Below, one piece after another: positions 1 through 9,174 of a stretch of DNA of 62,685 bases (the first letter of the stretch is position 1; every line of letters starts with the position of its first letter). The DNA is from Desulfuromonadales bacterium (GTDB lineage Bacteria; Desulfobacterota; Desulfuromonadia; Geobacterales; Pseudopelobacteraceae). The position numbers were made by a program, and so were the translations under genes. The notes under the pieces were generated by a model. It was not told where the DNA came from, ran no database searches, and saw only the letters and a program-made list of their open reading frames with translations. Location of the stretch: contig JAENWA010000005.1 of NCBI GenBank assembly GCA_016650295.1, positions 1 to 62,685 on the forward strand, written 5' to 3'.

Positions 1-1460
1 CCGGCATCGTGAGGTATGGTCAGATAGGAGAAGGCGTCGAATACCCGGTAGAACAGTTTGTAGGCCACCCGCATGAAAAAAGGAGCTTCCCGCTTGACCC
101 GGCTGCCATAGACCACGTCGTACCCTTCGCGCCACTTTGCCACGAACTGTTCGATAAGTTCGGGCGGGTCCTGAAGGTCGCCATCCAGCAGCACGCAGGC
201 GTTCTTGGACGCGACCTCCATACCGCTTCGGAAAGCGGCCTGGGATCCGAAATTGCGAGAGTGGGATATTCCGGTGACACGCTTGTCCCGGCGGGTGATG
301 GCGCGGATAACCTCTTCGCTGTCGTCGGGGCTGTTGTCGTTGACGAAGATGATTTCATAGTCGATCTTGAGCCTGGAAAAGGTATCCTTGAGGCGATTGT
401 ACATGACCGATATGGCCTGATTGTCCTTGTAACAGGCAATGATGGCCGTCACGCTGTGAGTGGTATCGAGGCTGAACTGCTTGGACGAAAGGTAATATTT
501 TTCAGGGTCAGGCAGCGCCGAATACCACTCTACGGTTTTTGCGAGCCCTTCGCGCAAAATAGTTCGGGGTTGCCATTCCAGACTTCGAGCAGCCTTTCCG
601 GGATTTGCGTACCACTCGCTGACATCCCAGGACCGGTCGTTCATGGAGGAAAACCGGGGCTCGTGCGCAATCCCGAACTGATCGCGGGCTATCGCCGCTA
701 TGTCGGCAATGGTGGTTTTGGAGCCGCTGCCGATATTGAACGACTCGCCGTAGTCCTCTTCCCGGAGGTTGAGCGCCGTTGCCACAAATGCCTCAACCAC
801 ATCGTCGATATAGACGAAGTCACGGGAGATATCGGGGTTGACGAAGTCCGGGTAATCCCCGGCCACACCCTTGCGGATGACGGCCGGGATCAGGCGTGAA
901 GAATCCTCCAGAGGCCCATAGACCGAATAGAGCCTGAGATTGGCGCAGGGAAGACCTTTCTTGTGACCGAAGTAGCTGATCAGGGCGGCGCTGGAGACCT
1001 TGGAGACCGCATAATCGCTGTTCGGAGCCGGGGGGGACATCTCATCGGGGGCGGCACAGTTATCACCGTATTCCGACGAACTGCCCGAGTGGACGTAACA
1101 TGAGATGGAGCGTTTCTCCAGCAGGTGCAGCAGCCGTGTGGTCAGGTTGAAGTTCGTCTGGTAGATGAGCTCGAAATCGGTCTCAAAGGAGTAGCCGCCA
1201 TAGGAGACGCAGTTGAAAACCGTCTGGGGGGCGATGTCGGAAAAGAGCTTTTCAAGATCGGCGTCCACCAGCAGGTCGACCACGGCCTTGTTCTTCTCCG
1301 GCACGTCTTCCAATCGCCAGGCATCAAAGTTTGAGGTCGTCCCGAACACGTCGTCCCGGTGCGCCAGCAGCGTCCGTACCAGGTTGGCTCCGATGAAGCC
1401 GCTGCCGCCGAGTACGAGAATCGGTCCCTGGAGGCGTTTGATATCATGTGCGATGGTCAT
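1..1460 (-). CDS. NAD-dependent epimerase/dehydratase fused to GT2 glycosyltransferase (3' end cut by window)
   Basis: I translated this directly; it runs off the window edge without a stop. The start is ATG at 1458-1460, with GGAG about 11 bases upstream. Residues 1 to about 330 are an extended SDR: Rossmann motif GGSGFIGANLV near residue 18, an SSSEYG stretch and YAVSK, the YxxxK catalytic pair. The same frame continues without a break into a GT2 domain from about residue 335 (TAIIACYKDN, IIFVNDNSPDDS, LLDGDLQDPPELI), closest to bacterial DPM1-like transferases. The epimerase half probably makes or modifies an NDP-sugar, and the transferase half probably moves a sugar to a lipid or polymer acceptor. 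The substrate is unknown. It is the last gene visible of the minus-strand polysaccharide run. Confidence 0.88.
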   Translation of the reverse strand, partial: MTIAHDIKRLQGPILVLGGSGFIGANLVRTLLAHRDDVFGTTSNFDAWRLEDVPEKNKAVVDLLVDADLEKLFSDIAPQTVFNCVSYGGYSFETDFELIYQTNFNLTTRLLHLLEKRSISCYVHSGSSSEYGDNCAAPDEMSPPAPNSDYAVSKVSSAALISYFGHKKGLPCANLRLYSVYGPLEDSSRLIPAVIRKGVAGDYPDFVNPDISRDFVYIDDVVEAFVATALNLREEDYGESFNIGSGSKTTIADIAAIARDQFGIAHEPRFSSMNDRSWDVSEWYANPGKAARSLEWQPRTILREGLAKTVEWYSALPDPEKYYLSSKQFSLDTTHSVTAIIACYKDNQAISVMYNRLKDTFSRLKIDYEIIFVNDNSPDDSEEVIRAITRRDKRVTGISHSRNFGSQAAFRSGMEVASKNACVLLDGDLQDPPELIEQFVAKWREGYDVVYGSRVKREAPFFMRVAYKLFYRVFDAFSYLTIPHDA

Positions 1461-1505
1461 AAGAATGTTTGCTCCAATAATAAGAGTTGCAATTTCTATC
1501 ACCTG

Positions 1506-2258
1506 TTAAAAATCAGCAGTTACCGTATATCCAAGACAGTCATCGGTTGACCCCATATCACGCCGCAAGGACAGCTGTCCAAGGATGAGAACCGGAACGG
1601 AAATGGGGAACAACATAATACCGGCTATCATGCCGAGCGGTCCGGACCTCATCCATCGGTAGATTATAGATATGTTCTTATAGGCCGCAACGGTTATATC
1701 GTTTCCCCGGGGCCTGATCCCTATTCGGCTGAAGCCGGCCTCGACCAGCATTCTTTCCAGGGCAGCCGGGGTGTATCGAAAAAAATCGTTTGGTATGTAA
1801 TGGTAGCGGGCCTGGAAAGGTACGGTAAAAAACATCGAACCTGTGGGCTTTAGCACCCTGCGGCACTCAGAAAGAAACTCCCTGCCATGGTAGACATGTT
1901 CCAGCACCTCGGTATGAAACAGGTTATCAAATGAGCTGTCTTTAAATGGAAAAATATCCCCATTGTAATAGGTCGTATCGGGGAGGCGATAGTTGAAATG
2001 GGCTTCCGCCTGTTCCCAGTCCAGACCGGTATAGCGACAATTGGAAGACACGAGATGCCGGTAGGGCTGCGCTCCGCACCCTACCTCCAGTAATGTGCCG
2101 CTTCGATCTTTCAACCAGAGACGAAGGTGACGATATACGGATGCCACCTGCATATCCAGTACGGTACGAATAAAAAAGCGCAGCTTGCCGATAAACGTAT
2201 CACCTGGAGGATTGTTTGAGACCGGCGCCAGCCCCTCGTTTTTTTCCCTGTTCATCAT
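1506..2258 (-). CDS. class I SAM-dependent methyltransferase
   Basis: A 250-residue protein with the SAM-binding motif I LLEVGCGAQPY (about residues 57-67) and an acidic motif around YTGLDWEQAE. The LFHTEVLEHVYH and RRVLKPTGSMFFTVPF stretches are typical of the Methyltransf_11 group. It probably methylates a sugar or lipid-linked glycan, given its neighbours; the acceptor cannot be told from sequence. The ATG overlaps the stop of the upstream membrane protein gene by four bases (ATGA), indicating translational coupling. The C-terminal 60 residues are hydrophobic and may contact the membrane. Confidence 0.82.
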   Translation of the reverse strand: MMNREKNEGLAPVSNNPPGDTFIGKLRFFIRTVLDMQVASVYRHLRLWLKDRSGTLLEVGCGAQPYRHLVSSNCRYTGLDWEQAEAHFNYRLPDTTYYNGDIFPFKDSSFDNLFHTEVLEHVYHGREFLSECRRVLKPTGSMFFTVPFQARYHYIPNDFFRYTPAALERMLVEAGFSRIGIRPRGNDITVAAYKNISIIYRWMRSGPLGMIAGIMLFPISVPVLILGQLSLRRDMGSTDDCLGYTVTADF

Positions 2259-4213
2259 GGTTTAGGTGCCAATTTGGCCATCCTGGCTGCTACAACAGTG
2301 TCACCAACCGGCACATTGTAATTGTACAGCAGATCAGCAAGCAGAAACTTCATCTCCGGGGAACAGACCAGATAATAGCCGTTATCCAGCAGGCCCTGAA
2401 GAAACCTGTTAAGATCCTTGGAAAATATCCACGTCTTGAATGGATTGCAGTATCCGACCGGCGTATATCCACCATAGAAGTAGCGATCAAAGTCAAATCG
2501 ACTGACAAAATATACCCTGCTGCTGTTATTCGTCACATACCGGATAGCGTTTATGTAGCCTTGAAAAGCGTATCTATCAAAGTCACGAGGATAGATCAGT
2601 TGCCCTTCTCGGGCATTACCGAGCTGTATGGCAGCTTTTTTCTGGATCGAACCCGAGTAGAATACCGTCATCACGGCGATTACAAAACCGGCCGCGGAAA
2701 GTACGCCATAACGGCGCAAAACCGAACGCGGCGCATCGTTACCGGCACCGCTGTCCACAAAGCGTGCGATAAGGTCAAACAGGAAGAATAGCAGAAACAA
2801 AAGCACGATTGCAATGTTCAGGATATTGTGTTCATGGCTTCTACTGAAGAAGTAAATCGAGTTTCCGATGGCACAGTAAGTCAACAACAGGCCGGAAGCC
2901 ATGTAGGCCGGGGAAAGGTCCTTGCGCATCCTGAACAGCAGGATTATCACCACACTCAACAACGCTGGGACATACCAGTAAAAGGAGTTCGATGAAATCT
3001 GTATGAAGCCGATGCCGATTTTTTGATAGTAGCCGGAATAATTTCCAAACTCGCTGTTTCTGAAAAGAACAGAGCTTACGCCGCCGCACAACGCGATGAT
3101 TGCAACTGGAGACAAGCAGCGCTTCCCGAACTCCAGCAGACTCCGACCCAGCGATGTCCTGTTCCCTCCATCGTAATAGCTGAACACAAACAAAGTTATC
3201 AGCAACTGGAAATATGCCAGACTGTAGATAATGCCGAAGTTTTTGAGCAGCAGCAGCAAAAGCCCGCATATCAGCCCGGACGACCAGTGATACGGTCCAC
3301 GCCAGTACACTACCGCCAGCAACGGCAGCCAGAGATCCAGCCGCAGCGGTGTCACCTGAAAGGTGGACACCACATCCCACGGGCTGGCGTAGATGCGCCC
3401 CAGGATAAGGGCTGCCACCAGAAACAGAGCGAGTTGCTTCTTAAGGAAGAGTTTCCCCGAAAGAAGGAATACCCCCAAAATAGTGGCGTAATAGGCCGCC
3501 TGACCAAGAACCTGAAACGTATTCAGATCCAGGTCAAGCTTCATCCAGGATACCGCAAACAGGGATGGCAACAGGTCATACTGAAAATAAATGTCCCGGA
3601 TTGGAGCGCCCTTCAGCAGCCGTAGGGCAGGGGCAAATATATAGGTGTAATCATCCCATGAAATGGGCGCTGTCGCAATGAAACAGACCGGAGCCAGCAC
3701 AAGGGCGACAGCCGCCGCTGCCCATCGGCTGGAGCGCCGCTGCAGGTACCAGAGAAAGGCAATAAAAGAAAAAATACCCGCCATGACTGACAGGGCTTTC
3801 AGAAGAGCCTTGGGTGACATGCCACCCTGTAGGGAGTTCATCGGCGGGATAAAACCAATGGTTATACAATAGATAAATGAAAATACAGCACAAAAGGCAA
3901 CAATTAAAAGGCGCGCCCGTTTCCCGGTATCGCGTCCCATGAGTCCAGCCACGGACACCGCGGTGACAATATTCACAAACATCAAAATATATAACGCATA
4001 GATCTCGACACCATCGTGCTCCCCGGTCCATTCCAGTATCCAGGGTGTGACATCAGCCGGTTGAAAAGGGATGTTCCGGCTCCATATCCAGGGCGCCAAA
4101 AGATAGTAGCCGTAATAGCTCAGACCGGCGATCGAGAAAGCCAGCACGATGGTTTGCAGCAGCTCCCACATGCTGCCGGGGCATCGATCCTTCAGAATAC
4201 TTTCAGGCTCCAC
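2255..4213 (-). CDS. polytopic membrane protein, GT-C-like glycosyltransferase candidate
   Basis: A protein of about 652 residues with a dozen or so hydrophobic segments, followed by a soluble C-terminal region with aromatic-rich FDFDRYFYGGYTPVGYC. An acidic pair just after a membrane segment (ISWDDYTYIFAP) resembles the first-loop acidic motif of GT-C enzymes that use polyprenyl-phosphate sugars. That assignment is inference. I chose GTG at 4213 because GAGGGG lies seven bases upstream, giving an 11-base overlap with the transketolase gene. A longer reading to 4279 would overlap it by 77 bases, and an ATG at 4171 is the alternative. Confidence 0.72.
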   Translation of the reverse strand: MEPESILKDRCPGSMWELLQTIVLAFSIAGLSYYGYYLLAPWIWSRNIPFQPADVTPWILEWTGEHDGVEIYALYILMFVNIVTAVSVAGLMGRDTGKRARLLIVAFCAVFSFIYCITIGFIPPMNSLQGGMSPKALLKALSVMAGIFSFIAFLWYLQRRSSRWAAAAVALVLAPVCFIATAPISWDDYTYIFAPALRLLKGAPIRDIYFQYDLLPSLFAVSWMKLDLDLNTFQVLGQAAYYATILGVFLLSGKLFLKKQLALFLVAALILGRIYASPWDVVSTFQVTPLRLDLWLPLLAVVYWRGPYHWSSGLICGLLLLLLKNFGIIYSLAYFQLLITLFVFSYYDGGNRTSLGRSLLEFGKRCLSPVAIIALCGGVSSVLFRNSEFGNYSGYYQKIGIGFIQISSNSFYWYVPALLSVVIILLFRMRKDLSPAYMASGLLLTYCAIGNSIYFFSRSHEHNILNIAIVLLFLLFFLFDLIARFVDSGAGNDAPRSVLRRYGVLSAAGFVIAVMTVFYSGSIQKKAAIQLGNAREGQLIYPRDFDRYAFQGYINAIRYVTNNSSRVYFVSRFDFDRYFYGGYTPVGYCNPFKTWIFSKDLNRFLQGLLDNGYYLVCSPEMKFLLADLLYNYNVPVGDTVVAARMAKLAPKP

Positions 4214-5159
4214 TATGCTTCCCCTCAGTCCGTGTTGGCCAGAGCCTTTGGAAGGCCGTTGCAATTGAATCAGCATCAAGGCCGGATCGGGTCAGCAGGG
4301 TCTCACGGTCATAACAGGCGTCCGGGAACCCCGCCTGTATGGCCAGCATCCTGAAACGGTTGCCCCTGCCCGCCTCGGCAACAACCCTAGCCGTCTCTTG
4401 CCCTAGCCCCCCGGTTGCAACATGCTCCTCAACCGTCATGAGCGGACTGCCGTCCGTGATGAGCATACGGATGAACTCCTCCGGGAAAGGACGCAGGGTG
4501 GTGACGCGCACAACAGCGGGGTTGAGACCACTCTGATTGAGGAGAGAGACAGCCTTGAGCACTTCATGGAGTATGAAACCGCAGGTAAGGATAACTCCGT
4601 CACTCCCCTCCCTTACGAGGGCAGGGCGGGAAATATCCGGCGTATTTTTCAGCGAGTCGAAGACATGCGGTTCCTTGTTGCGCCCCAGACGCAGATAGGC
4701 CGGGCTGTCAAGGGAGGTTGCCGCCCGGACGCACAAGCGGACCTCGTGTGAATCGGCAGGGGTCCAGACCGTCAACCCCGGCAGACAGCTCAAGACGCCG
4801 ATATCGTCAACACCGTGGTGCGTCGGACCATTGGGGCCATAGGCAAATCCGCCGCCCACACCAACCACCACCACATTAGCCCGGTTATAGCAGAGGTCGA
4901 TCTTGATCTGCTCCAGGCAGCGCAGCGTCACAAAAGGGGTGATTGAGTAGACGAATGGCAGTAATCCCGTCTTTGCCAATCCGGCCGAATAGCCGATCAT
5001 GCCCGCCTCGCGGATGCCGCAGTTGATGACCCTGGCCGGGTCGTGTTCCCTGAGCTGATCGAAGAGTTTGTAACCGAGATCACCGGTTAGAAATACCACC
5101 CGTCGATCATTCCGAAACAAGGTTAGCAGTTCATCGAAGAAAGCATCACGCATCGGCAA
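4203..5159 (-). CDS. transketolase, C-terminal subunit
   Basis: A 318-residue protein matching the pyrimidine-binding and C-terminal domains of transketolase: GIREAGMIGYSAGLAKTGLLPF near residue 45, HHGVDDIGVLSCLPGLTVWTPAD near 110, and TVEEHVATGGLG near 245. It lacks the TPP-phosphate-binding half, which the next upstream gene supplies (14-base overlap). The pair should form one active enzyme moving two-carbon units between ketose and aldose phosphates. Split transketolases are common in anaerobes. Inside a glycan locus it may make a special sugar precursor rather than serve the pentose pathway, but that is inference. Confidence 0.9.
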   Translation of the reverse strand: MPMRDAFFDELLTLFRNDRRVVFLTGDLGYKLFDQLREHDPARVINCGIREAGMIGYSAGLAKTGLLPFVYSITPFVTLRCLEQIKIDLCYNRANVVVVGVGGGFAYGPNGPTHHGVDDIGVLSCLPGLTVWTPADSHEVRLCVRAATSLDSPAYLRLGRNKEPHVFDSLKNTPDISRPALVREGSDGVILTCGFILHEVLKAVSLLNQSGLNPAVVRVTTLRPFPEEFIRMLITDGSPLMTVEEHVATGGLGQETARVVAEAGRGNRFRMLAIQAGFPDACYDRETLLTRSGLDADSIATAFQRLWPTRTEGKHSGA

Positions 5160-5967
5160 GTCTCCTCAACGCCTCATCGCGCTCCTTTCCTCGCACAGGG
5201 CGGTAATGCCACTCCAGATCTCCCTCCATGAAATCAACCCCTTTTCCCTTGAAAGTGCGGCACAGGACAACCCGTGGCAGACCGGCAGTGGGAGGGCGCC
5301 CCAGAATATCCACAAGCCCCCGATAATCGTGGCCATCGGCTTCCACAACATCCCAGCCAAAGCCTCTCCAGCAGTCTGCCAGAGCAAGGCCGGGGGAGAG
5401 ATCCTCGCATGCGCCGCAGGCCTGAAGACCGTTCTGATCAACGATGGCAACCAGGTTGTCAAGATTCCCGGCGCGGGCCAATGCGGCAGCCTCCCACACG
5501 CTCCCTTCGTTGCACTCGCCGTCTCCCAGCAGGACGTAGACCCTGGCCCCAATCCCCTGAAGTTTGAGCCCCCCCGCCATTCCGGCCCCGATTGCAAGAC
5601 CGTGCCCGAGTGATCCGGTTGCACACTCCACCCCGCTGACCTTGCCCGCCAGCGGGTGCTCGGCCAGGAGCGACCCGTTGTGGCCATAGGTTGTCAACTG
5701 TTGTCGATCTATGAACCCCATCCGGGCCAGTACCGCATACAGCGCCATGCAGCCGTGACCTTTGGAGAGGATGAAGCGGTCCCTTTCCGGACTATCTACT
5801 GTTGCGGGAGTGCAGTTGAGAACATCCGCATACAATGCAGCCACTATATCGACGCATGACAGCGCCACTCCGACATGGCCCGAGTGAGCGGCCATCATGA
5901 TGATGTCGCGCCGCAAATCCTGTAAAAGCTGGTGTTGTGCTGTCTCATCATTACACGTATTTTTCAT
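5146..5967 (-). CDS. transketolase, N-terminal (TPP-binding) subunit
   Basis: A 273-residue protein with SGHVGVALSCVDIVAALY, DRFILSKGHGCMALYAVL and the thiamine-diphosphate motif beginning GDGECNEG and ending at VAIVDQNG (GDG then about 25 residues then QN), which binds Mg-TPP. It is the catalytic N-terminal half of a two-gene transketolase whose other half follows directly. The ATG at 5967 has GGAG seven bases upstream. No third subunit or aldolase is nearby. Confidence 0.9.
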   Translation of the reverse strand: MKNTCNDETAQHQLLQDLRRDIIMMAAHSGHVGVALSCVDIVAALYADVLNCTPATVDSPERDRFILSKGHGCMALYAVLARMGFIDRQQLTTYGHNGSLLAEHPLAGKVSGVECATGSLGHGLAIGAGMAGGLKLQGIGARVYVLLGDGECNEGSVWEAAALARAGNLDNLVAIVDQNGLQACGACEDLSPGLALADCWRGFGWDVVEADGHDYRGLVDILGRPPTAGLPRVVLCRTFKGKGVDFMEGDLEWHYRPVRGKERDEALRRLADA

Positions 5968-6013
5968 GAAAACACTCCGGTATCAAACTTCAAACCACCC
6001 AACGAATATCACC

Positions 6014-7414
6014 TTACTCAAAAGGAGACAACTGCACATTCACATCCCCGTCAGCACCCAGACCGCAGGTAATAAGTACTGATGTTTCACCCGGTTTTGC
6101 ATGAAAATTTCCAGGATCTACAATATAGGTGATGGATTGATTTTTGTAAAATCCCCGCAAAGCCTGCTGGATAAAAGCACGCCCAGCAGGAGTATTAATT
6201 ACAAAAATATGGGTATCGGGGGGAAACATGGGCACCTGTTTCTTAAGATTGACAAGGAAGCTTTTCATCAGGTCGCCAATGTCACGCCATTGCTCTCCAC
6301 GAGAAGATAGCAGGCGATAATTATACGGCACATACAGCAGCAGGAAAAGCACGGCGGCAGCAACAGCTGTTCTCCTCGAAAAACGCTCCCGCACGCCGGC
6401 CAGTAATGCGGTGTAAACGATTGCAGCCCCGATCGAAGGTAGATACAGGTGCCTGCTTAACGATACGGAGATAACATCCTTCGGCTCGAACTGGGACATG
6501 CCGCTGAGACTTTGCGGCAGAAAGGAGAGAAAGATCCATCCGAGCCCCAGGATAAGGAGGTGTCGGTCTTTTACCAGAAGAAAGCTAAGCGGGACAAGCG
6601 CGGCTGTGACGTAAATACGGGGATCGTTGATGGCAAGTCGGCCGTCGGGAACAAGAAAAAAAACCGTCCAACCGGAAAAAAGTGAGTGAAACGGCCTGAA
6701 CCTGAACATATGTGCCAGTTCCGACTGCACATGCAAAACCTGGTAAATGACTATATAATTCATCAGAATTGAAAAAACTATTACAGCACCATAGACGAAA
6801 ACCCGGCGTACGACCCCCCTGACATCGTCAAAGCCTTTGAAATACAACCATTCAAGCAGGACTATCACCAACGGCAGTGATGCCGCTTCTTCCTTGCTGA
6901 ACATCGCCATAACAAAGCAGGCGATTGAAAGACGCCATTTCCCAACTTCTCCGGTCTGCCGAAAAATCGTATAGGTGTACAGAGTCAGGAGATAGAATGT
7001 TACATTGAGAAGCGTACCGCTGGCGGCGCGCCAGAGAACGGCGTCTGCTCCAACGGCCGATGCCGTGAAGATGAAACCGGCTACCGCTGCCAGGATGGGG
7101 TTATCAAGCAATCTTCGGAGGAAGCGATATAGGAGAATGGCATTCAAGAACCAGAGCAGCATGCCGAACAGATTGTAGCCGAACGGATCGTAGCCGGAGA
7201 GAGCATACAGCGGCATCCAGACGGAATTGTTTACAAAGCGGAGGGTGTAGTTATAGCCAAGCAATATTGCTTTCGGGCCGCGGGTGACCAGTTCAAGGAG
7301 ACCAAAATCATCATAGGCAAAAAAATTATGCAGAAAAGGGCCGTAGTAAGCACAGGTCACTATTGCGGCCAAGACAACAAAAATCAGAAATACCGTACGT
7401 TCAGTAAGCCTCAT
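6014..7414 (-). CDS. polytopic membrane protein, GT-C-like (related to the membrane part of the TPR proteins here)
   Basis: A 466-residue protein with about ten hydrophobic segments. The N-terminal loop after the first segment reads FLHNFFAYDDFGLLE, an acidic DD motif typical of GT-C type transferases. The arrangement resembles the membrane halves of the two membrane-TPR proteins at 19165 and 33196, but there are no TPRs; the C-terminus is a short soluble domain. It probably transfers a sugar from a lipid carrier on the periplasmic side (inference). The ATG overlaps the upstream gene stop by four bases. Confidence 0.7.
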   Translation of the reverse strand: MRLTERTVFLIFVVLAAIVTCAYYGPFLHNFFAYDDFGLLELVTRGPKAILLGYNYTLRFVNNSVWMPLYALSGYDPFGYNLFGMLLWFLNAILLYRFLRRLLDNPILAAVAGFIFTASAVGADAVLWRAASGTLLNVTFYLLTLYTYTIFRQTGEVGKWRLSIACFVMAMFSKEEAASLPLVIVLLEWLYFKGFDDVRGVVRRVFVYGAVIVFSILMNYIVIYQVLHVQSELAHMFRFRPFHSLFSGWTVFFLVPDGRLAINDPRIYVTAALVPLSFLLVKDRHLLILGLGWIFLSFLPQSLSGMSQFEPKDVISVSLSRHLYLPSIGAAIVYTALLAGVRERFSRRTAVAAAVLFLLLYVPYNYRLLSSRGEQWRDIGDLMKSFLVNLKKQVPMFPPDTHIFVINTPAGRAFIQQALRGFYKNQSITYIVDPGNFHAKPGETSVLITCGLGADGDVNVQLSPFE

Positions 7415-8397
7415 ATATCATTCGCTCCACGAGGCGATGCACCTTCATACATCTTCACCAGAACATACGGCAGGACATCCCCCAGAACGCAGGCTATCCT
7501 GAAAACCAGCAGCGACATCATCAAACTCTCTTTCGGGTACCCATATACCGACATCAGCACCATGGAGACCGACTCTTTCACACCCAGTCCGCCCGGCACA
7601 CCGGGTGTGAGTATGCTCATGTAACCGGCAATGCTCAGCGCCGCATTTGCATTGAAAAAATCGACCGGCCTGATGTGGAAATCAAGCACCAGATCACACA
7701 GATAGAAATAGAAAGCACAGTTCAATACAAAACAAACCAGGGAAATCACCGACAATTTGGCACACAACACCATAAAACCAACGCTACAAAATCGCTGCGC
7801 TCTCTCTTTCAATTTCCTTGACGTCACCCTCAGCTCTTCGTTGCGAACAAAGTACCTGTAGAGATAAATAATAATAAGACCGCCGGCAGCACCTAATGCC
7901 GAATAACCGGCAATTTTGTTTAAATCAAGTTTCATCGTTATCTGCGGCGGTATCGTTATAAGACCGCAGACGATGAATATTATGATGATAATTCCGGTAA
8001 GTCCGGATCCGAATATATACTCCAGAAGACTGCTGAAAGCCATCTCACTGTTTTTCCAGCCCAGTTTGCTTCCAAGGTAGTTCCTTCCGGCATAATGCAT
8101 AACGTTTCCGGGGAGATATTTGGCAATATTCGATTTCAAATAGACCGGAAAAAGATCTTTTGCGGGGATGGGTGCTCCGTTTACGAACTCAAGAATCAGT
8201 TTCCAGTTGTATGCGCCGACTACAACGAACAGGGAAGCCCATAGTCCAAAAAGCAGAATAAACAAAATCGATACGAATGGATTTTTGAACTGCAAAGAAT
8301 GCCAATCGAGTTGGAATAAAACTACACCCAGATAGCCTACCGACAAGGCAGTTACTATATAGCCGATCGGTTTGAAAAAGCTTTTCAGTTTGTCCAC
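7411..8397 (-). CDS. UPF0104/LPG-synthase-type membrane protein (flippase-like)
   Basis: A 328-residue integral membrane protein resembling the AglD/UPF0104 (LPG_synthase_TM) family. Visible marks are NIAKYLPGNVMHYAGRNYLGSKLGW in the first third and LTPGVPGGLGVKESVSMVLM near residue 265, both recurrent in this family. Members sit in polysaccharide and lipid-modification loci and are thought to move or modify lipid-linked substrates; the exact job here is unknown. The start is GTG at 8397, and the gene is coupled to the next by an ATGA overlap. Confidence 0.78.
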   Translation of the reverse strand: MDKLKSFFKPIGYIVTALSVGYLGVVLFQLDWHSLQFKNPFVSILFILLFGLWASLFVVVGAYNWKLILEFVNGAPIPAKDLFPVYLKSNIAKYLPGNVMHYAGRNYLGSKLGWKNSEMAFSSLLEYIFGSGLTGIIIIIFIVCGLITIPPQITMKLDLNKIAGYSALGAAGGLIIIYLYRYFVRNEELRVTSRKLKERAQRFCSVGFMVLCAKLSVISLVCFVLNCAFYFYLCDLVLDFHIRPVDFFNANAALSIAGYMSILTPGVPGGLGVKESVSMVLMSVYGYPKESLMMSLLVFRIACVLGDVLPYVLVKMYEGASPRGANDI

Positions 8398-8431
8398 AAA
8401 TTCATTCCCGTTTCATCATACGGCATCTCTG

Positions 8432-9139
8432 TTACAATTTTCTGAACGCATAATACGTCAGTACCGCCGGCTTATATCCCCACATGCCAACCCGTTCGGT
8501 CATCGGCACCTGTTCAATCAGTTCGAACCCCATACTTTGAAATAATGTTGTCTCTTCTTCAGGAGACGTTTCGTAGTTGACCGTTATCCCGTGCCGAGTC
8601 ACATGTATCCTGTAATTCGACGAAAACCCCAGGATAATCTTTGTCAGTGTCAGGTTGAGTAGCGCATACAGCGCCAGCGGGTAAAAACGGTTGAACGAGC
8701 TGAAAATATAGACACCGCCCGGTTTCAAGACCCGTTTGATTTCATCTATTGCCGCCATTCGCTTCTCTTCGGGATGCACATAACAGAGGCCGTTGTACGA
8801 AAAGACCAGCACATCGAACAAATTGTCCGGAAAGTCCATTCTGACGGCGTCCATAACCCTGAAATCCATTGAAGGGAATTTTTCCCGTGCCGCTCCTATC
8901 AACGCTTCAGAGAGATCAATGCCGATGACATTTTCGGTTAGTAGTTTGATATGTGAGGTTGTCCTTCCCGCACCACAGCCGATATCCAGAACAGATTGGC
9001 CGCTGCGTATATGCTTTAAAAACAGATCTTTTTCAGCCGGCAGCAACTCAAAAAATTCTTCTTTATAATAGGCAAGCTGAGCACCTTTGCTGAAATAGTT
9101 GCAATTAACCCTGTTAACATCAAAACCGGAAAATTTCAT
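8432..9139 (-). CDS. class I SAM-dependent methyltransferase
   Basis: A 235-residue protein with motif I VLDIGCGAGRTTSHI (about residue 50), IGIDLSEALIGAAREKFP, an acidic DAVRMDFPDNLFDVLVFSYNG stretch and a VLKPGGVYIFSSFNRF post-motif, as in Methyltransf_11/25 proteins. The substrate is unknown, but a glycan or lipid-linked sugar is likely from context. The ATG at 9139 has AGGA six bases upstream. It is one of three methyltransferases in this locus, which suggests a heavily methylated surface polymer. Confidence 0.82.
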   Translation of the reverse strand: MKFSGFDVNRVNCNYFSKGAQLAYYKEEFFELLPAEKDLFLKHIRSGQSVLDIGCGAGRTTSHIKLLTENVIGIDLSEALIGAAREKFPSMDFRVMDAVRMDFPDNLFDVLVFSYNGLCYVHPEEKRMAAIDEIKRVLKPGGVYIFSSFNRFYPLALYALLNLTLTKIILGFSSNYRIHVTRHGITVNYETSPEEETTLFQSMGFELIEQVPMTERVGMWGYKPAVLTYYAFRKL

Positions 9140-9174
9140 GTACTATCCTCGAACCGATCTGGCCGGACACAACT

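Noticed and set aside
9-899. 296-residue plus-strand open frame
   Set aside because: It is antisense to the epimerase-glycosyltransferase fusion, which shows clear motifs on the minus strand.
4171-4279. Longer N-terminus for the membrane protein starting at 4279
   Set aside because: It would overlap the transketolase gene by 77 bases and adds a hydrophilic stretch with no ribosome site, while GTG 4213 has GAGGGG at the right spacing.
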